A DNA stretch of 64,000 bases from Seleniivibrio woodruffii. Lineage in GTDB: Bacteria; Chrysiogenota; Deferribacteres; Deferribacterales; Geovibrionaceae. Within the stretch, counting starts at the first letter, position 1, and each line of letters starts with the position of its first letter. This document shows positions 30,723 through 40,990 of this stretch, in pieces. The translations under genes and the position numbers were made by a program. The DNA lies in contig NZ_JAJUIS010000008.1 of NCBI RefSeq assembly GCF_029267515.1, forward strand, positions 62,001 to 126,000, given 5' to 3'. Under the pieces are notes generated by a model, which ran no database searches, was not told the origin of the DNA, and saw only the letters and a list, made by a program, of their open reading frames with translations.

Positions 30723-32270
30723 TTACTCCCACTCGATAGTTGCCGGCGGTTTGGAACTGATATCATACGCCACGCGGTTTATGCCGCGCACTTCGTTGAT
30801 GATGCGGTTGGATATCCTGCCCAGCACCTCATAAGGGATATGCGCCCAATCGGCTGTCATCCCATCGGTGGATTCCACCGCACGGATTGCAACAGCGTTT
30901 TCATAGGTTCTGTTGTCGCCCATAACACCAACGGTGTTGACTGGCAGAAGCACTGTGAACGCCTGCCATATCTTTCTGTAAAGCCCCGCTTTGTGCAGTT
31001 CTTCCATATATATAGCGTCCGCTTCACGCAGAACGTCGCATCTCTCTTTAGTGACCTCGCCAAGCACACGCACGCCAAGTCCGGGACCGGGGAAGGGGTG
31101 TCTCCAGATAAAGTTTTCACCGATGCCCAGCGCAGCACCCACAGCACGCACCTCGTCCTTGAACAGTTCGCGCAGAGGCTCAAGAAGTTTAAACTTCATA
31201 TCCTCAGGCAGACCGCCGACGTTGTGATGTGTTTTGATAGTTACGGACGGTCCACGGAATGAGACCGATTCGATAACGTCAGGATAAAGCGTTCCCTGTG
31301 CAAGGAAATCAAAATCACCCAGTTTTTTGGACTCCTCTTCAAAAATCCTTACGAACAGGTTGCCGATGGCTTTTCTTTTCTTTTCGGGATCCGTAACGCC
31401 TTTGAGAGCTTCAAGAAATCTGTCTTCAGCGTTAACAGCTATCAGGTTCATATGGAAATGGTTTCGGAATGCCTCCTCAACCTGTTTTCCCTCGTCTTTG
31501 CGCAGAAGTCCGTTGTCTACGAAAACGCACGTCAGCCTGTCGCCGATGGCTCTGTGGATGAGAACCGCAGCAACGGATGAATCCACGCCGCCTGAAAGTC
31601 CGCAAAGGACTCTTTTGTCGCCCACAAGCTCGCGGATGCGCTCTATCTCGGCTTCAACAAAGTTTGCGGGAGTCCAAATCTGCTGGCATCCGCAAACGCC
31701 CACAACGAAGTTTTTCAGTATCTGCGCACCGTTGTCGGTATGCGCAACTTCGGGGTGGAACTGTATCGTGTAAATAGGTCTTGTGTGGTGCTTCATGGCG
31801 GCAACGGGTGCGTTTTTTGTGTAAGCTATAACGTCGAACCCTTCGGGCATCTTTTCCAGTCTGTCGCCGTGGCTCATCCAGACGGTGAACGATTCGGTTT
31901 CTATTCCTTCGAAGAAGGGGTCTTTTTTGCCGATAAAGAGTTCTGCACGTCCGTATTCCCTGTGATCTGCGGCGGCAACCTTTCCGCCGAAGTATTCACC
32001 TGTGAGCTGGTGTCCGTAGCAAATGCCAAGCACAGGCGCACCGAGGTCATAGACCTCTTTTGAAACTTTGGGCGCATCCTCATCGTATACAGATGCGGGA
32101 CCGCCCGAAAGGATTATCCCCTTTGCTCCGAAATTGCGTATTTTTTCGAAATCTGCGGTACAGGGGTATATTTCGCAGTAAACGTTCGCCTCGCGCACAC
32201 GTCTGGCGATAAGCTGGGTGTACTGCGAACCGAAATCTAATATCAGTACCTTCTGGCTATGAATATCCAT
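30723..32270 (-). CDS. guaA: GMP synthase (glutamine-hydrolysing)
   Basis: The 515-residue protein has an N-terminal class I amidotransferase domain (GICYGHQL nucleophile, HPEVAHT) and a C-terminal ATP-pyrophosphatase and dimerisation region ([28 protein letters not shown], closing KPPATIEWE). It makes GMP from XMP. GGGAG lies 5 bases before the ATG. It follows guaB on the same strand, separated by 255 bases filled with repeats. Confidence 0.97.
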   Translation of the reverse strand: MDIHSQKVLILDFGSQYTQLIARRVREANVYCEIYPCTADFEKIRNFGAKGIILSGGPASVYDEDAPKVSKEVYDLGAPVLGICYGHQLTGEYFGGKVAAADHREYGRAELFIGKKDPFFEGIETESFTVWMSHGDRLEKMPEGFDVIAYTKNAPVAAMKHHTRPIYTIQFHPEVAHTDNGAQILKNFVVGVCGCQQIWTPANFVEAEIERIRELVGDKRVLCGLSGGVDSSVAAVLIHRAIGDRLTCVFVDNGLLRKDEGKQVEEAFRNHFHMNLIAVNAEDRFLEALKGVTDPEKKRKAIGNLFVRIFEEESKKLGDFDFLAQGTLYPDVIESVSFRGPSVTIKTHHNVGGLPEDMKFKLLEPLRELFKDEVRAVGAALGIGENFIWRHPFPGPGLGVRVLGEVTKERCDVLREADAIYMEELHKAGLYRKIWQAFTVLLPVNTVGVMGDNRTYENAVAIRAVESTDGMTADWAHIPYEVLGRISNRIINEVRGINRVAYDISSKPPATIEWE

Positions 32271-32274
32271 TTAA

Positions 32275-32425
32275 TCTCCCATAAATTTCCCCTCCGTGGG
32301 GAAATTTCTGATATCGTTCAGCGGGGCAAAGCCCGTGCTTCACTCACTCTCCGTTCGCATCACGGGTAAAACCCGCTCTGCTGCCTCCGAGAACTTCATA
32401 CTGAAGTTTTATTCTCCCATAAATT
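32275..32425. repeat. 13-base direct repeats flanking a 125-base insert ahead of guaA
   Basis: TCTCCCATAAATT occurs at 32275-32287, covering the guaA SD region, and again at 32413-32425. The 125 bases between hold hairpins (CCCCTCCGTGGGG and GGGCAAAGCCC) but no frame worth calling. Confidence 0.55.
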
Positions 32426-32436
32426 GCTTATCAAGA

Positions 32437-32512
32437 AAATCCACCCCAGCCCTCCTTTGTTAAAGGAGGGAGCAAAAAGCCTCCCTTTGATAAAGGGAGG
32501 TTTGGAGGGATT
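32437..32512. repeat. Palindromic repeat R2 downstream of guaB
   Basis: Two perfect hairpins, CCCTCCTTT/AAAGGAGGG (32450-32470) and CCTCCCTTT/AAAGGGAGG (32480-32500), lie between partly complementary ends (AATCCACCCCAGCC and GGTTTGGAGGGATT). A related element lies on the other side of guaB. Confidence 0.7.
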
Positions 32513-32525
32513 AACATTAAATATA

Positions 32526-34013
<1,488 letters not shown>

Positions 34014-34035
34014 TTACGATTATCGTCTGGCTATT

Positions 34036-34180
34036 TTTTGTCCCCCTTTAATAAAGGGGGACTAAGGGGGATTTACATTAAATGTTAATCAAAATCCACC
34101 CCCGCCCTCCTTTATTCAACGAGTTTGGAACAGAAACATTTACATAAATAGTGTAAATGTTTTCTAAAGGAGGGTGCAAA
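34036..34180. repeat. Palindromic repeat R2 upstream of guaB, interrupted
   Basis: A 10-bp hairpin GTCCCCCTTT/AAAGGGGGAC (34040-34062) is followed by CCCTCCTTTA (34105-34114) and TAAAGGAGGG (34165-34174), which are perfect arms split by a 50-base element. The gap between guaB and nadE holds nothing else. Confidence 0.7.
34115..34164. repeat. Small hairpin element inside R2
   Basis: The element runs from TTCAAC to TGTTTTC, contains the hairpin AACATTTAC/GTAAATGTT and matches 8247-8323, which has AACATTTGC/GCAAATGTT. It sits exactly between the two arms of an R2 palindrome. Confidence 0.6.
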
Positions 34181-34191
34181 ACCTTTATCTA

Positions 34192-35004
34192 TCAGTAGCC
34201 CCAGTCCCTGCAATAGCGGAAGTCACGCCCTATCGTGCGCTGGCTTACCTTTGCAATGACCGTCATATTCCTCTTAAACTGGTTTCTCCGCACCTTCTCC
34301 GCAACCTTTTTAACGAGTTCCTCTTCAAAACCCATCCCGATAAGCTCCGGTATGCGTCTGCGCTCGTCCACCATAGCATAAAGCAGGTCGTCCGCCTGTC
34401 TGTATGTGAAGCCAAGCTCCTGCTCGTCGGTCTGTCCCACCCAGAGGTCAGCCGTAGGCGCTTTGTCCACAACCGACTGCGGGATGCCCAGATATTCCGA
34501 AAGCTCCCACACCTGCGTTTTGTAAAGGTCGCCGATGGGGTTAAGAGCACTTGCAAGGTCGCCGTACCATGTGCCGTAACCCAACAGAAGCTCCGTCTTG
34601 TTACTGGTTCCGAGCACCAGCCCGGCAACTTTTGCCGACATATCGAAAAGGCATATCATCCTCTGACGCGCCATTACGTTGCCCATGCGGAGTTTGTCTA
34701 TATCCGGTATCATGTCGAAATACGGATCCACCATAGGGGTTATCTCTATCACATCGAAATTCAGCCGGAATGTCTCCGCAACTTTCATAGCGTCTTTAAG
34801 ACTCTCGTCACTGCTGAGTTTATAAGGCATACAATATGCATACACTCTGTTTCCGCCAAGCGCTTTTGCGGCGAGTGCCGCGCTGAGAGCTGAATCTATT
34901 CCGCCGGAAAGTCCGAGAACTACGTTTTTAAGACCTATTTTTTCAGTTTCGTCCTTGATGAAATTCGTGAGTATATCCACGGTGAGGTCAAGGTTCAGCT
35001 TCAT
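34192..35004 (-). CDS. nadE: NAD+ synthetase, single-domain
   Basis: The 270-residue adenine nucleotide alpha hydrolase has the ATP loop [17 protein letters not shown] and the NAD synthetase region [35 protein letters not shown]. It adenylates nicotinate adenine dinucleotide and amidates it to NAD. The start at 35004 overlaps the amidase stop (ATGA); an ATG at 35013 is too close to the SD. It lacks a fused glutaminase domain, which the upstream gene probably supplies. Confidence 0.93.
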   Translation of the reverse strand: MKLNLDLTVDILTNFIKDETEKIGLKNVVLGLSGGIDSALSAALAAKALGGNRVYAYCMPYKLSSDESLKDAMKVAETFRLNFDVIEITPMVDPYFDMIPDIDKLRMGNVMARQRMICLFDMSAKVAGLVLGTSNKTELLLGYGTWYGDLASALNPIGDLYKTQVWELSEYLGIPQSVVDKAPTADLWVGQTDEQELGFTYRQADDLLYAMVDERRRIPELIGMGFEEELVKKVAEKVRRNQFKRNMTVIAKVSQRTIGRDFRYCRDWGY

Positions 35005-35837
35005 TTTCCGCATCCCTCCTCATTCAGAAAGTTCCTTACAATAAAGCTCTTTTCATCGCGCAGGAAGGGCGTTTCTATGCGTGCTCTGCGCACGCTGTCG
35101 TGGTCAACCTCGACAGTTATACCCTCTTCTTTGAACATATCTGCCGCAGCAAGCCTTCTGCCTTTCGCGTCGTATGCCTCTGAGCCTCCCCAGAAGGATA
35201 CTCCGTCCTCCACACCGACGCGGTTGACGAACACGAGATTTACAGTGAGCACACCTGCAATATACCTGTTGGATGTCTGCCATGTGTTAGATGCGTCGTG
35301 CCCCTGCTCAAGATTACCTCTTGCAGGGCTGTTGGAAGGAATGATTATGTTCTGCACGCCGGACTGGGAAAGGATATAAAGCGAGCTTAAATGGAAAACG
35401 TCTTCGCAGACGAGTATTCCGCATTTGCCAAACTCAGTATCGAACGCCTCAATGCTGTTTCCGGCGGCAAAGTATCTGCCCTCTTCAAAAAGGGTGTAGT
35501 CCGGCAGATAAACTTTTTTGTGCAAATGCACGGTTTTGCCTCTGTGGACGAACGAAGCCGCGTTATAAAACAGCTTCTCTCTGGATTCGTAAACAAAGCC
35601 AAAGACTATAGCGATTTCGTTTGAATATTCCAGAAAGCGCTGATAGACCGGATGGGTTTCATCCATGGCAACGTCGTATACGAGGTCGAGAAGATAGTAG
35701 CCTGTGAGTGAGAGTTCAGGGAACACCACAAGGTCACAGCCCTCTTCCACAGCCTGCTCAATGATTTTAAAATGGTTCTCGGCATTCTTTTCCAGATTGC
35801 CCAGTATCGGTTTCATCTGCGCCAGATGTACTTTCAT
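35001..35837 (-). CDS. Nitrilase-family amidase, probable glutaminase partner of NadE
   Basis: The 278-residue carbon-nitrogen hydrolase has the triad E41 (FPELSLTGY), K108 (HKKVYLPDY) and C144 (LVCEDVFH). The [16 protein letters not shown] pattern is close to the glutaminase domain of glutamine-dependent NAD synthetases. With the ATGA overlap to nadE this suggests a two-polypeptide glutamine-dependent enzyme. A different amidase role is possible. Confidence 0.85.
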   Translation of the reverse strand: MKVHLAQMKPILGNLEKNAENHFKIIEQAVEEGCDLVVFPELSLTGYYLLDLVYDVAMDETHPVYQRFLEYSNEIAIVFGFVYESREKLFYNAASFVHRGKTVHLHKKVYLPDYTLFEEGRYFAAGNSIEAFDTEFGKCGILVCEDVFHLSSLYILSQSGVQNIIIPSNSPARGNLEQGHDASNTWQTSNRYIAGVLTVNLVFVNRVGVEDGVSFWGGSEAYDAKGRRLAAADMFKEEGITVEVDHDSVRRARIETPFLRDEKSFIVRNFLNEEGCGK

Positions 35838-35927
35838 AAATGCCTCTATTTAACAGCGAGAAAATCCAATCATAGGATTTTTTCGCCAACGCTACAATCA
35901 GCCGGAGAATATATCATATCAATGGAT

Positions 35928-36001
35928 GAGACTGCTTCACCCTTATGGGTTCGCAGAGACAACTCTGTCTTTGCGAGGAGCAACAGCGACGCGGCAATCT
36001 C
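35928..36001. repeat. Dispersed palindromic repeat R1
   Basis: GAGACTGCTTC at the left and GCGGCAATCTC at the right form imperfect inverted ends; TCGCAGAGAC and GTCTTTGCGA pair inside. The layout is the same as at 28468-28549. Confidence 0.65.
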
Positions 36002-36035
36002 ATTCCTGTCTTATGTAAGTTCCGCTTTTGCCGCC
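36000..36035 (-). pseudogene. Remnant copy of the moaC 3' end
   Basis: The minus strand encodes GGKSGTYIRQE and a stop, against GGKSGTYIREE and a stop at the end of intact moaC. The codons after the shared 23 bases differ (ATA AGA CAG GAA TGA against ATC AGG GAA GAA TAG). It has no start or upstream coding part. Confidence 0.75.
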
Positions 36036-36191
36036 TGACAATTTAACAACGAGAAAATCCAATCATAGGATTTTTTCGCCAACGCTCCAATCGGCTAAGC
36101 CTCATTCCGCTCACGCTGCGCGGTCTGCATCCATGCAGACGAAAAAAACAGGCGACTGTCTCTCCCGTCTCTGCGAACGCAGTAATGCAGT

Positions 36192-36674
36192 CTATTCTTC
36201 CCTGATGTAAGTTCCGCTTTTGCCGCCAGTTTTTTTCATCACTCTTATCCCGCCGATGAGCATGTCCTTGTCGACGGCTTTGCACATGTCATAAACAGTG
36301 AGTGCGGCAACGGAAACACCTGTCAGCGCCTCCATCTCAACACCTGTCTTACCTGCCATCTTAACCACAACCTGAATATCAACCTGCGATTTCTCCCTGT
36401 CCGGTTCGAAATACACATCAACCTTAGTGATGAAAAGCGGGTGACACATTGGGATAAGGTCGGAAGTGCGCTTAACGCCCATAACGGCGGCAACCCTTGC
36501 GACCTCGAAAACGTTTCTGCCCTTCGCCATCTCGCCCTTGATGAGCATATCCATGGTGGCGGGTTTCATCTTTATGTATCCTGCGGCAACTGCTTCCCGC
36601 ACGGTCTCATTCTTATCGGTGACATCCACCATGCGGCTTCTGCCCTCTTCATCGAAATGAGTCAGTTCTTCCAT
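36192..36674 (-). CDS. moaC: Cyclic pyranopterin monophosphate synthase MoaC
   Basis: The 160-residue protein has MoaC hallmarks: MVDVTDKNETVREAVA, MGVKRTSDLIPMCHPLFITKVDV and VEMEALTGVSVAALTVYDMCKAVDK with the C-terminal GGIRVMKKTGGKSG. It converts the radical SAM product of MoaA to cPMP in molybdenum cofactor synthesis, a need shared with NapA. GGGGGAG lies 4 bases before ATG 36674; the longer frame overlaps the upstream gene. Its 3' end is duplicated downstream. Confidence 0.96.
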   Translation of the reverse strand: MEELTHFDEEGRSRMVDVTDKNETVREAVAAGYIKMKPATMDMLIKGEMAKGRNVFEVARVAAVMGVKRTSDLIPMCHPLFITKVDVYFEPDREKSQVDIQVVVKMAGKTGVEMEALTGVSVAALTVYDMCKAVDKDMLIGGIRVMKKTGGKSGTYIREE

Positions 36675-36687
36675 CTTTCTCCCCCAA

Positions 36688-37428
36688 TTATCTCGGATAT
36701 TCGGCAAACATATCGGCAAGTTTCCTTGTGGAGCGGACAACAGTCCACAGAGACATTTTTCCCTCTTTTATCTCCGCAAGCTCCTTTGCTGTCGGGCGCA
36801 TCACAAGGTCGGCGTAAACCGCCTCACCTGCAACTTTTCCTCCGATTCCGAACGACGGTACCATGATTGTCAGCTTATATTCAGCCGCCTCATGCACCAG
36901 CATCTTGCGGAAAAGAAGACTGAGAAGTTCCCTCATGTTCTTTGCCAGCGGGTTATTTTTAAGCGAAGGTATCTCCTTGCCGTCCCCGTCTATCCCTGAA
37001 TATTTCAGAACCGCCTCCGTGGGGCTTTTTGAAACAACCAGTTTGAGTTCGGGAAAAACCTTCTCTTTATCCGCAAAATCCGATTTTTTTACTGTTGAAT
37101 TGAATTTATTAAGCACACGACTGATCTCGTCACCCGTTTTGTCTTTCTTTTCCGGTTCTTTCGGTTTCACTTTCGACGTTCGAACTCCGGACGCCTTTAC
37201 ATATCCGGCTCCACCGTCCAGCAGCCTGATTTTCAGCCAGCCGCTGCGCGAAGACAGCACCTCAACGGATGAACCGCGCCCCAAAAGCCCCACCACCTCC
37301 GATTTTGAAGACGGTTTCGCATAGATATTAACTCTGGACGCCGTTACACTGCCATAGGTGACCTTTGCCTCAGCCCACCCGCAGAAAAACACAAAAAGCA
37401 GAGTCAGAATCAGTGTTTTTTTAAACAT
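36688..37428 (-). CDS. Secreted SH3b-domain protein
   Basis: The 246-residue protein has a signal peptide (MFKKTLILTLLFVFFCGWAEA) and one bacterial SH3 domain (residues about 25-82: VTASRVNIYAKPSSKSEVVGLL to GGAGYVKASGV). A charged Lys-rich linker follows, then a domain of about 140 residues that I do not recognise. A cell-wall or envelope role is likely. It overlaps the end of ychF by 8 bases and precedes moaC by 13, so the three may be one operon. Confidence 0.83.
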   Translation of the reverse strand: MFKKTLILTLLFVFFCGWAEAKVTYGSVTASRVNIYAKPSSKSEVVGLLGRGSSVEVLSSRSGWLKIRLLDGGAGYVKASGVRTSKVKPKEPEKKDKTGDEISRVLNKFNSTVKKSDFADKEKVFPELKLVVSKSPTEAVLKYSGIDGDGKEIPSLKNNPLAKNMRELLSLLFRKMLVHEAAEYKLTIMVPSFGIGGKVAGEAVYADLVMRPTAKELAEIKEGKMSLWTVVRSTRKLADMFAEYPR

Positions 37429-38515
37429 TAAACCTGAAATAGATTATGTCCCCGTCCTGAACGACGTATTCCTTGCCTTCAAGACGCATTTTGCCCATTT
37501 CTTTGGCTTTCGCCAGAGAATTAAACTCCTTGAAGTCATTATACCCCGTAACCTCCGCACGGATAAAGCCTCTTTCAATATCACTGTGAATTTTTCCGGC
37601 GGCTTTCTGCGCTGTGGTTCCGCGCGTTATTGTCCATGCGCGGACCTCTTTTTCGCCCGCTGTGAAAAAAGTTATGAGGTCTAGCAGCTTATATCCCTGC
37701 TCAGTCATTTCTGATAGTCCTGAGCGGGTCAGTCCGAGGCTGTCCAGAAACTCTTTCGCCTCGTCCTCGTCCAGTTCGGAAATCTCCTGTTCTATCTTCC
37801 CGCAGATGCGCACGCACACTGCGTTCTCTTTTGCAGCGATACTGCGAACCCTTGCTGCATATTCGTTATCTTCGAGGATGTTCTCCTCGTCAACGTTCAT
37901 AACGTACATAACGGGCTTTGCCGTGATGAACGAATACTCGCTAAGTTCCGCAACGTGGTCTTTGTAGCCATCTATGTTTCTTATGAGGGTGCCTTTTGCA
38001 ACCTCCGCCTGAAGCACTTTCAATGCCTCAAGTTTTTTAAGGAGGTCTTTGTCGCCTCCCTTGCTCGCTTTCTGGGTTCTCTCAACTGCGCGGTCGATTA
38101 TCTCCATGTCGCTTAAAAGCAGTTCTGTGTTGATGATGTCTATGTCGCGTTCCGGATCAACTCCGCCCTCTACGTGGGTTATATCCGTGTTGTCGAAACA
38201 GCGCACGACGTGAGCAACAGCATCCACCTGACGGATGTTTGTGAGAAACTGGTTGCCAAGCCCCTCGCCTTTGCTTGCACCTTTGACAAGTCCGGCGATG
38301 TCCACAAACTCCACAGTGGTTCTGACTATTGATTTCGGCTTGATGAACTGTATGATGTAGTCCTGTCTCTCGTCCATGACAGGCACGATACCCTTGTTGG
38401 GGTCGATGGTGCAGAAGGGGTAGTTTGCGCTTTCCGCTCCCGCTTTCGTAAGTGCGTTAAAGATGGTGGATTTGCCGACGTTGGGCAGTCCCACTATTCC
38501 GCAGTTGAATCCCAT
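37421..38515 (-). CDS. ychF: Ribosome-associated ATPase YchF
   Basis: The 364-residue Obg-family protein has the P-loop GLPNVGKSTIFNAL, FVDIAGLVKGASKGEGLGNQFL and a C-terminal TGS domain ending EYVVQDGDIIYFRFNV. The NxxE motif that gives YchF its ATP preference reads NVDE (MYVMNVDEEN). It acts on the ribosome and in stress responses. It sits 102 bases downstream of pth, beyond a terminator, the same gene pair as in E. coli. Confidence 0.95.
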   Translation of the reverse strand: MGFNCGIVGLPNVGKSTIFNALTKAGAESANYPFCTIDPNKGIVPVMDERQDYIIQFIKPKSIVRTTVEFVDIAGLVKGASKGEGLGNQFLTNIRQVDAVAHVVRCFDNTDITHVEGGVDPERDIDIINTELLLSDMEIIDRAVERTQKASKGGDKDLLKKLEALKVLQAEVAKGTLIRNIDGYKDHVAELSEYSFITAKPVMYVMNVDEENILEDNEYAARVRSIAAKENAVCVRICGKIEQEISELDEDEAKEFLDSLGLTRSGLSEMTEQGYKLLDLITFFTAGEKEVRAWTITRGTTAQKAAGKIHSDIERGFIRAEVTGYNDFKEFNSLAKAKEMGKMRLEGKEYVVQDGDIIYFRFNV

Positions 38516-38580
38516 TTAAAACTCCGATTATAAAATAAAGGTCTCCCTTTAATATAGGAGACCCTGTTTCACTGTAAAAC

Positions 38581-38608
38581 AAAAAAGGCAGACACGCAAG
38601 TGTCCGCC
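38581..38608 (-). terminator. Terminator between pth and ychF
   Basis: On the minus strand GGCGGACAC-TTGC-GTGTCTGCC (one G-U pair) is followed by six T. A second, weaker hairpin (GGTCTCC/GGAGACC, about 38541-38564) follows. It ends the long 19-gene run starting at the LysR gene. Confidence 0.82.
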
Positions 38609-38617
38609 TCTATTTTT

Positions 38618-39178
38618 TTACACGCTTCTGTTGTTGTAAGCGTTCATAGCCTTTAAAAGCCCGTCCTGCGCAATGGAAATCAGCGCTTTTACGCTGTTGT
38701 ACATAAGCTCGCGCAGTTTTTCAGTCTCTTCCGGTGTAAAGCTGCCCAGAACATGACCTACGGTCTCTTTTCTTCTGTCTTTTCCGATACCCAGTTTCAG
38801 CCTGATGAAATCATCGGTGCCCATCATCTGTATGATGGATTTTATGCCGTTGTGCCCGCCGGAGCTTCCGCCCCTGCGTATCTTCATTTTGCCGAACTCC
38901 ATGTCCAGATCGTCGTGAACAACCACGATATCCTGAACAGGTATCTTGTAAAACGCGCTGAACGGCTGAACACATTCGCCGCTCAGATTCATATATGTCT
39001 GGGGTTTCAGCACATAGTGCTTTGCTCCGTTTATGAAAACTTCTGCATAAAGCCCCTTAAATCCTTCTCTGTAGCTGCCGCCGTATTCGCTCACAAGAGC
39101 GTCCGCCGCCATAAAACCAAGGTTGTGACGGGTACGGTCATATTTTTCGCCCGGATTGCCCAGTCCGACAATCAGCAC
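38618..39178 (-). CDS. pth: Peptidyl-tRNA hydrolase
   Basis: The 186-residue protein has the Pth active site: GLGNPGEKYDRTRHNLGFM (N9, H18), KPQTYMNLSGE, VVHDDLDM and GGHNGIKSI. It frees peptides from peptidyl-tRNA that drops off ribosomes. It starts with GTG directly next to the prs stop (TAAGTG). No SD is obvious apart from prs 3' sequence (CAGGTATAA). In many bacteria rplY lies between prs and pth; here there is no space for it. Confidence 0.95.
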   Translation of the reverse strand: MLIVGLGNPGEKYDRTRHNLGFMAADALVSEYGGSYREGFKGLYAEVFINGAKHYVLKPQTYMNLSGECVQPFSAFYKIPVQDIVVVHDDLDMEFGKMKIRRGGSSGGHNGIKSIIQMMGTDDFIRLKLGIGKDRRKETVGHVLGSFTPEETEKLRELMYNSVKALISIAQDGLLKAMNAYNNRSV

Positions 39179-40129
39179 TTATACCTGACCTTTGGCAAAC
39201 AGGGAGCTGATGGATTCTTTCTGCCATATTCTTGTTATTGCCTCCGCAAAAAGCCCTGCGATGGAAAGAACTTCTATCTTGCTGACAGCCTTCTCTTTCG
39301 CGAAGGGTACGGAATCCGTTACCAGCACTTTTTCGAGAGGCGAATTGATTATCCTCTCGATGGCAGGTCCGGAAAGGATGCCGTGGGGCGCCGCGGCTAT
39401 AACAGATTTAGCGCCGTGGTCTATACATGCCTGAGCAGCCTGAGTCAGCGTGCCGGCAGTATCTATCATGTCGTCAACTATTATTACTTTTTTACCTTTA
39501 ACGTCGCCGATAACGTTCATAGCCTGTGCAACGTTGGCTTTCTCACGGCGTTTATCCACAATGGCAAGCCCTGTTTCAAGAATCTTGCTGTATGCTCTTG
39601 CTCTTGCAACACCGCCTGCGTCGGGAGATACCACAATATAGTCCTCGCCGAGCATCTTATTAGCCACGAAATATTTTTCGAAAACAGGGGAGGAGTAGAG
39701 GTTATCCACGGGTATATCGAAAAAGCCCTGAATCTGTCCTGCGTGGAGGTTCATTGTAACAACCCTGTCGATACCGGATTTCGTAAGCAGGTTAGCTATA
39801 AGTTTTGCTGTAATCGGCACGCGGGGTTCGCTCGTTCTATCCTGTCTGGCATAGCCGAAATAGGGCATGATAGCCGTTACGCTGTTCGCTGATGCGCGTT
39901 TGAGGGCATCCACCATTATCATAAGCTCAATCAGGTTCTCCTCTGCAGGTTTGCAGGTAGACTGGATAACGAATACGTCACGTCCGCGGACGCTCTCGTT
40001 AATTCTGACGAATATTTCGCCGTCGCTGAATTTGCGGATATCCGCATCGCCCAGTCTCATTCCCAGCTTGGAAACGATTTCCTGTGCCAGAGGACGGTTT
40101 GACGTCCCTGAAAAAACAAGATAGTCCAT
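39179..40129 (-). CDS. prs: Ribose-phosphate pyrophosphokinase
   Basis: The 316-residue enzyme is typical class I PRPP synthetase: FSGTSNRPLAQEI, FSDGEIFVRINESVRG, YFGYARQDR and the PRPP loop VDDMIDTAGTLTQAA. It makes PRPP for nucleotide, histidine and NAD synthesis, feeding several enzymes in this window (hisZ, guaA/guaB, nadE). It follows ispE by 18 bases. Confidence 0.97.
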   Translation of the reverse strand: MDYLVFSGTSNRPLAQEIVSKLGMRLGDADIRKFSDGEIFVRINESVRGRDVFVIQSTCKPAEENLIELMIMVDALKRASANSVTAIMPYFGYARQDRTSEPRVPITAKLIANLLTKSGIDRVVTMNLHAGQIQGFFDIPVDNLYSSPVFEKYFVANKMLGEDYIVVSPDAGGVARARAYSKILETGLAIVDKRREKANVAQAMNVIGDVKGKKVIIVDDMIDTAGTLTQAAQACIDHGAKSVIAAAPHGILSGPAIERIINSPLEKVLVTDSVPFAKEKAVSKIEVLSIAGLFAEAITRIWQKESISSLFAKGQV

Positions 40130-40147
40130 GTTGTGTACTCCTGAAAT

Positions 40148-40990
40148 TTATATCAATTTGGTTAAAAAACATTTCCAGCCGGGGTTGTCTCCGGCGATAT
40201 TTCTTTCTGCGGCAAGAGCGCGTTCGAAATCACGGAACAGACCGAAAACCGTTGCGCCGCTTCCGCTCATAAGTGCAAAATCAGCGCCGGCGCCTGTCAG
40301 AGCGTTCTTCGCTTTTGCAACAGCCGGATAAAAAGGCAGAACCGCAGGTTCAAGCCCGTTGAAAAGGATGTCGCCGTACTGCTCAAATTTAACTATGTGC
40401 GGGATTCTATTCAGTTCCGACCTGTCCGTCAACTGCAAATTGCCCGATGAGAAAACTTGACCTGTTGACACATGAACCGAAGGGTTTACCAACAGCACAA
40501 AAGCCTGCGGCAGAAATCCGTAAGGAGTGAGTATCTCCCCCCTGCCTCTGCCGATCATTGGTCTGTCGTAAAGGAAAAATGCAGTGTCAGAACCAACGCG
40601 CGCCATGATATCCGTCTGGGCGGAAAGCGGCATCTGTAACCGTTTAATTTTCAGAACTGCTTTAAGGTATGCAGCGGCGTTTGAACTTCCTCCGCCAAGC
40701 CCTCCGCCGTCGGGTATGCGTTTTATTATGTCAACCCTGTGGCGGCAGTCAATATTATAATATTTTACGAGTATGTCTCTGACTTTACTGATTATATTGC
40801 GTTCATCCGTTGGGATGTCGGGATTGTCGCAGGTTATTGAAAAACTGTCCGCATCTGAAACTGTTATCGTATCGAAGATGCCAATTGGTGCAAAAAGCGT
40901 ATAAAGTTCGTGGAAACCGTCGTCTCTTTTGCCGAGGATATGCAGAAAGATGTTTATCTTCCCGCAGCTTTCAACGGTCACACTGTTCAT
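40148..40990 (-). CDS. ispE: 4-diphosphocytidyl-2-C-methyl-D-erythritol kinase
   Basis: The 280-residue GHMP kinase has KINIFLHILGKRDDGFHEL at the N-terminus, the ATP loop PDGGGLGGGSSNAAA and a C-terminal MSGSGATVFGLF glycine loop. It phosphorylates CDP-ME in the non-mevalonate isoprenoid pathway. It overlaps the upstream lipoprotein gene by four bases (ATGA) and precedes prs, the order also found in E. coli (lolB-ispE-prs). Confidence 0.95.
   Translation of the reverse strand: MNSVTVESCGKINIFLHILGKRDDGFHELYTLFAPIGIFDTITVSDADSFSITCDNPDIPTDERNIISKVRDILVKYYNIDCRHRVDIIKRIPDGGGLGGGSSNAAAYLKAVLKIKRLQMPLSAQTDIMARVGSDTAFFLYDRPMIGRGRGEILTPYGFLPQAFVLLVNPSVHVSTGQVFSSGNLQLTDRSELNRIPHIVKFEQYGDILFNGLEPAVLPFYPAVAKAKNALTGAGADFALMSGSGATVFGLFRDFERALAAERNIAGDNPGWKCFLTKLI

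Larger units (their letters stand above)
35848..36227. repeat. Tandem duplication covering the moaC 3' end and spacer
   Basis: A 52-base block (35848-35899) recurs at 36041-36092 with two changes, and a 23-base block (36013-36035) recurs exactly at 36205-36227. Both pairs are 192-193 bases apart, so two diverged units of about 188 bases lie in tandem. The second unit ends inside moaC. The shared block contains the hairpin AAAATCC/GGATTTT with a T-run. The rest of the 354-base gap 35838-36191 holds R1 sequence and no gene. Confidence 0.8.

Noticed and set aside
36028-36285. Short frames on both strands around the moaC end
   Set aside because: They arise from the tandem repeat and overlap moaC in the wrong frame.
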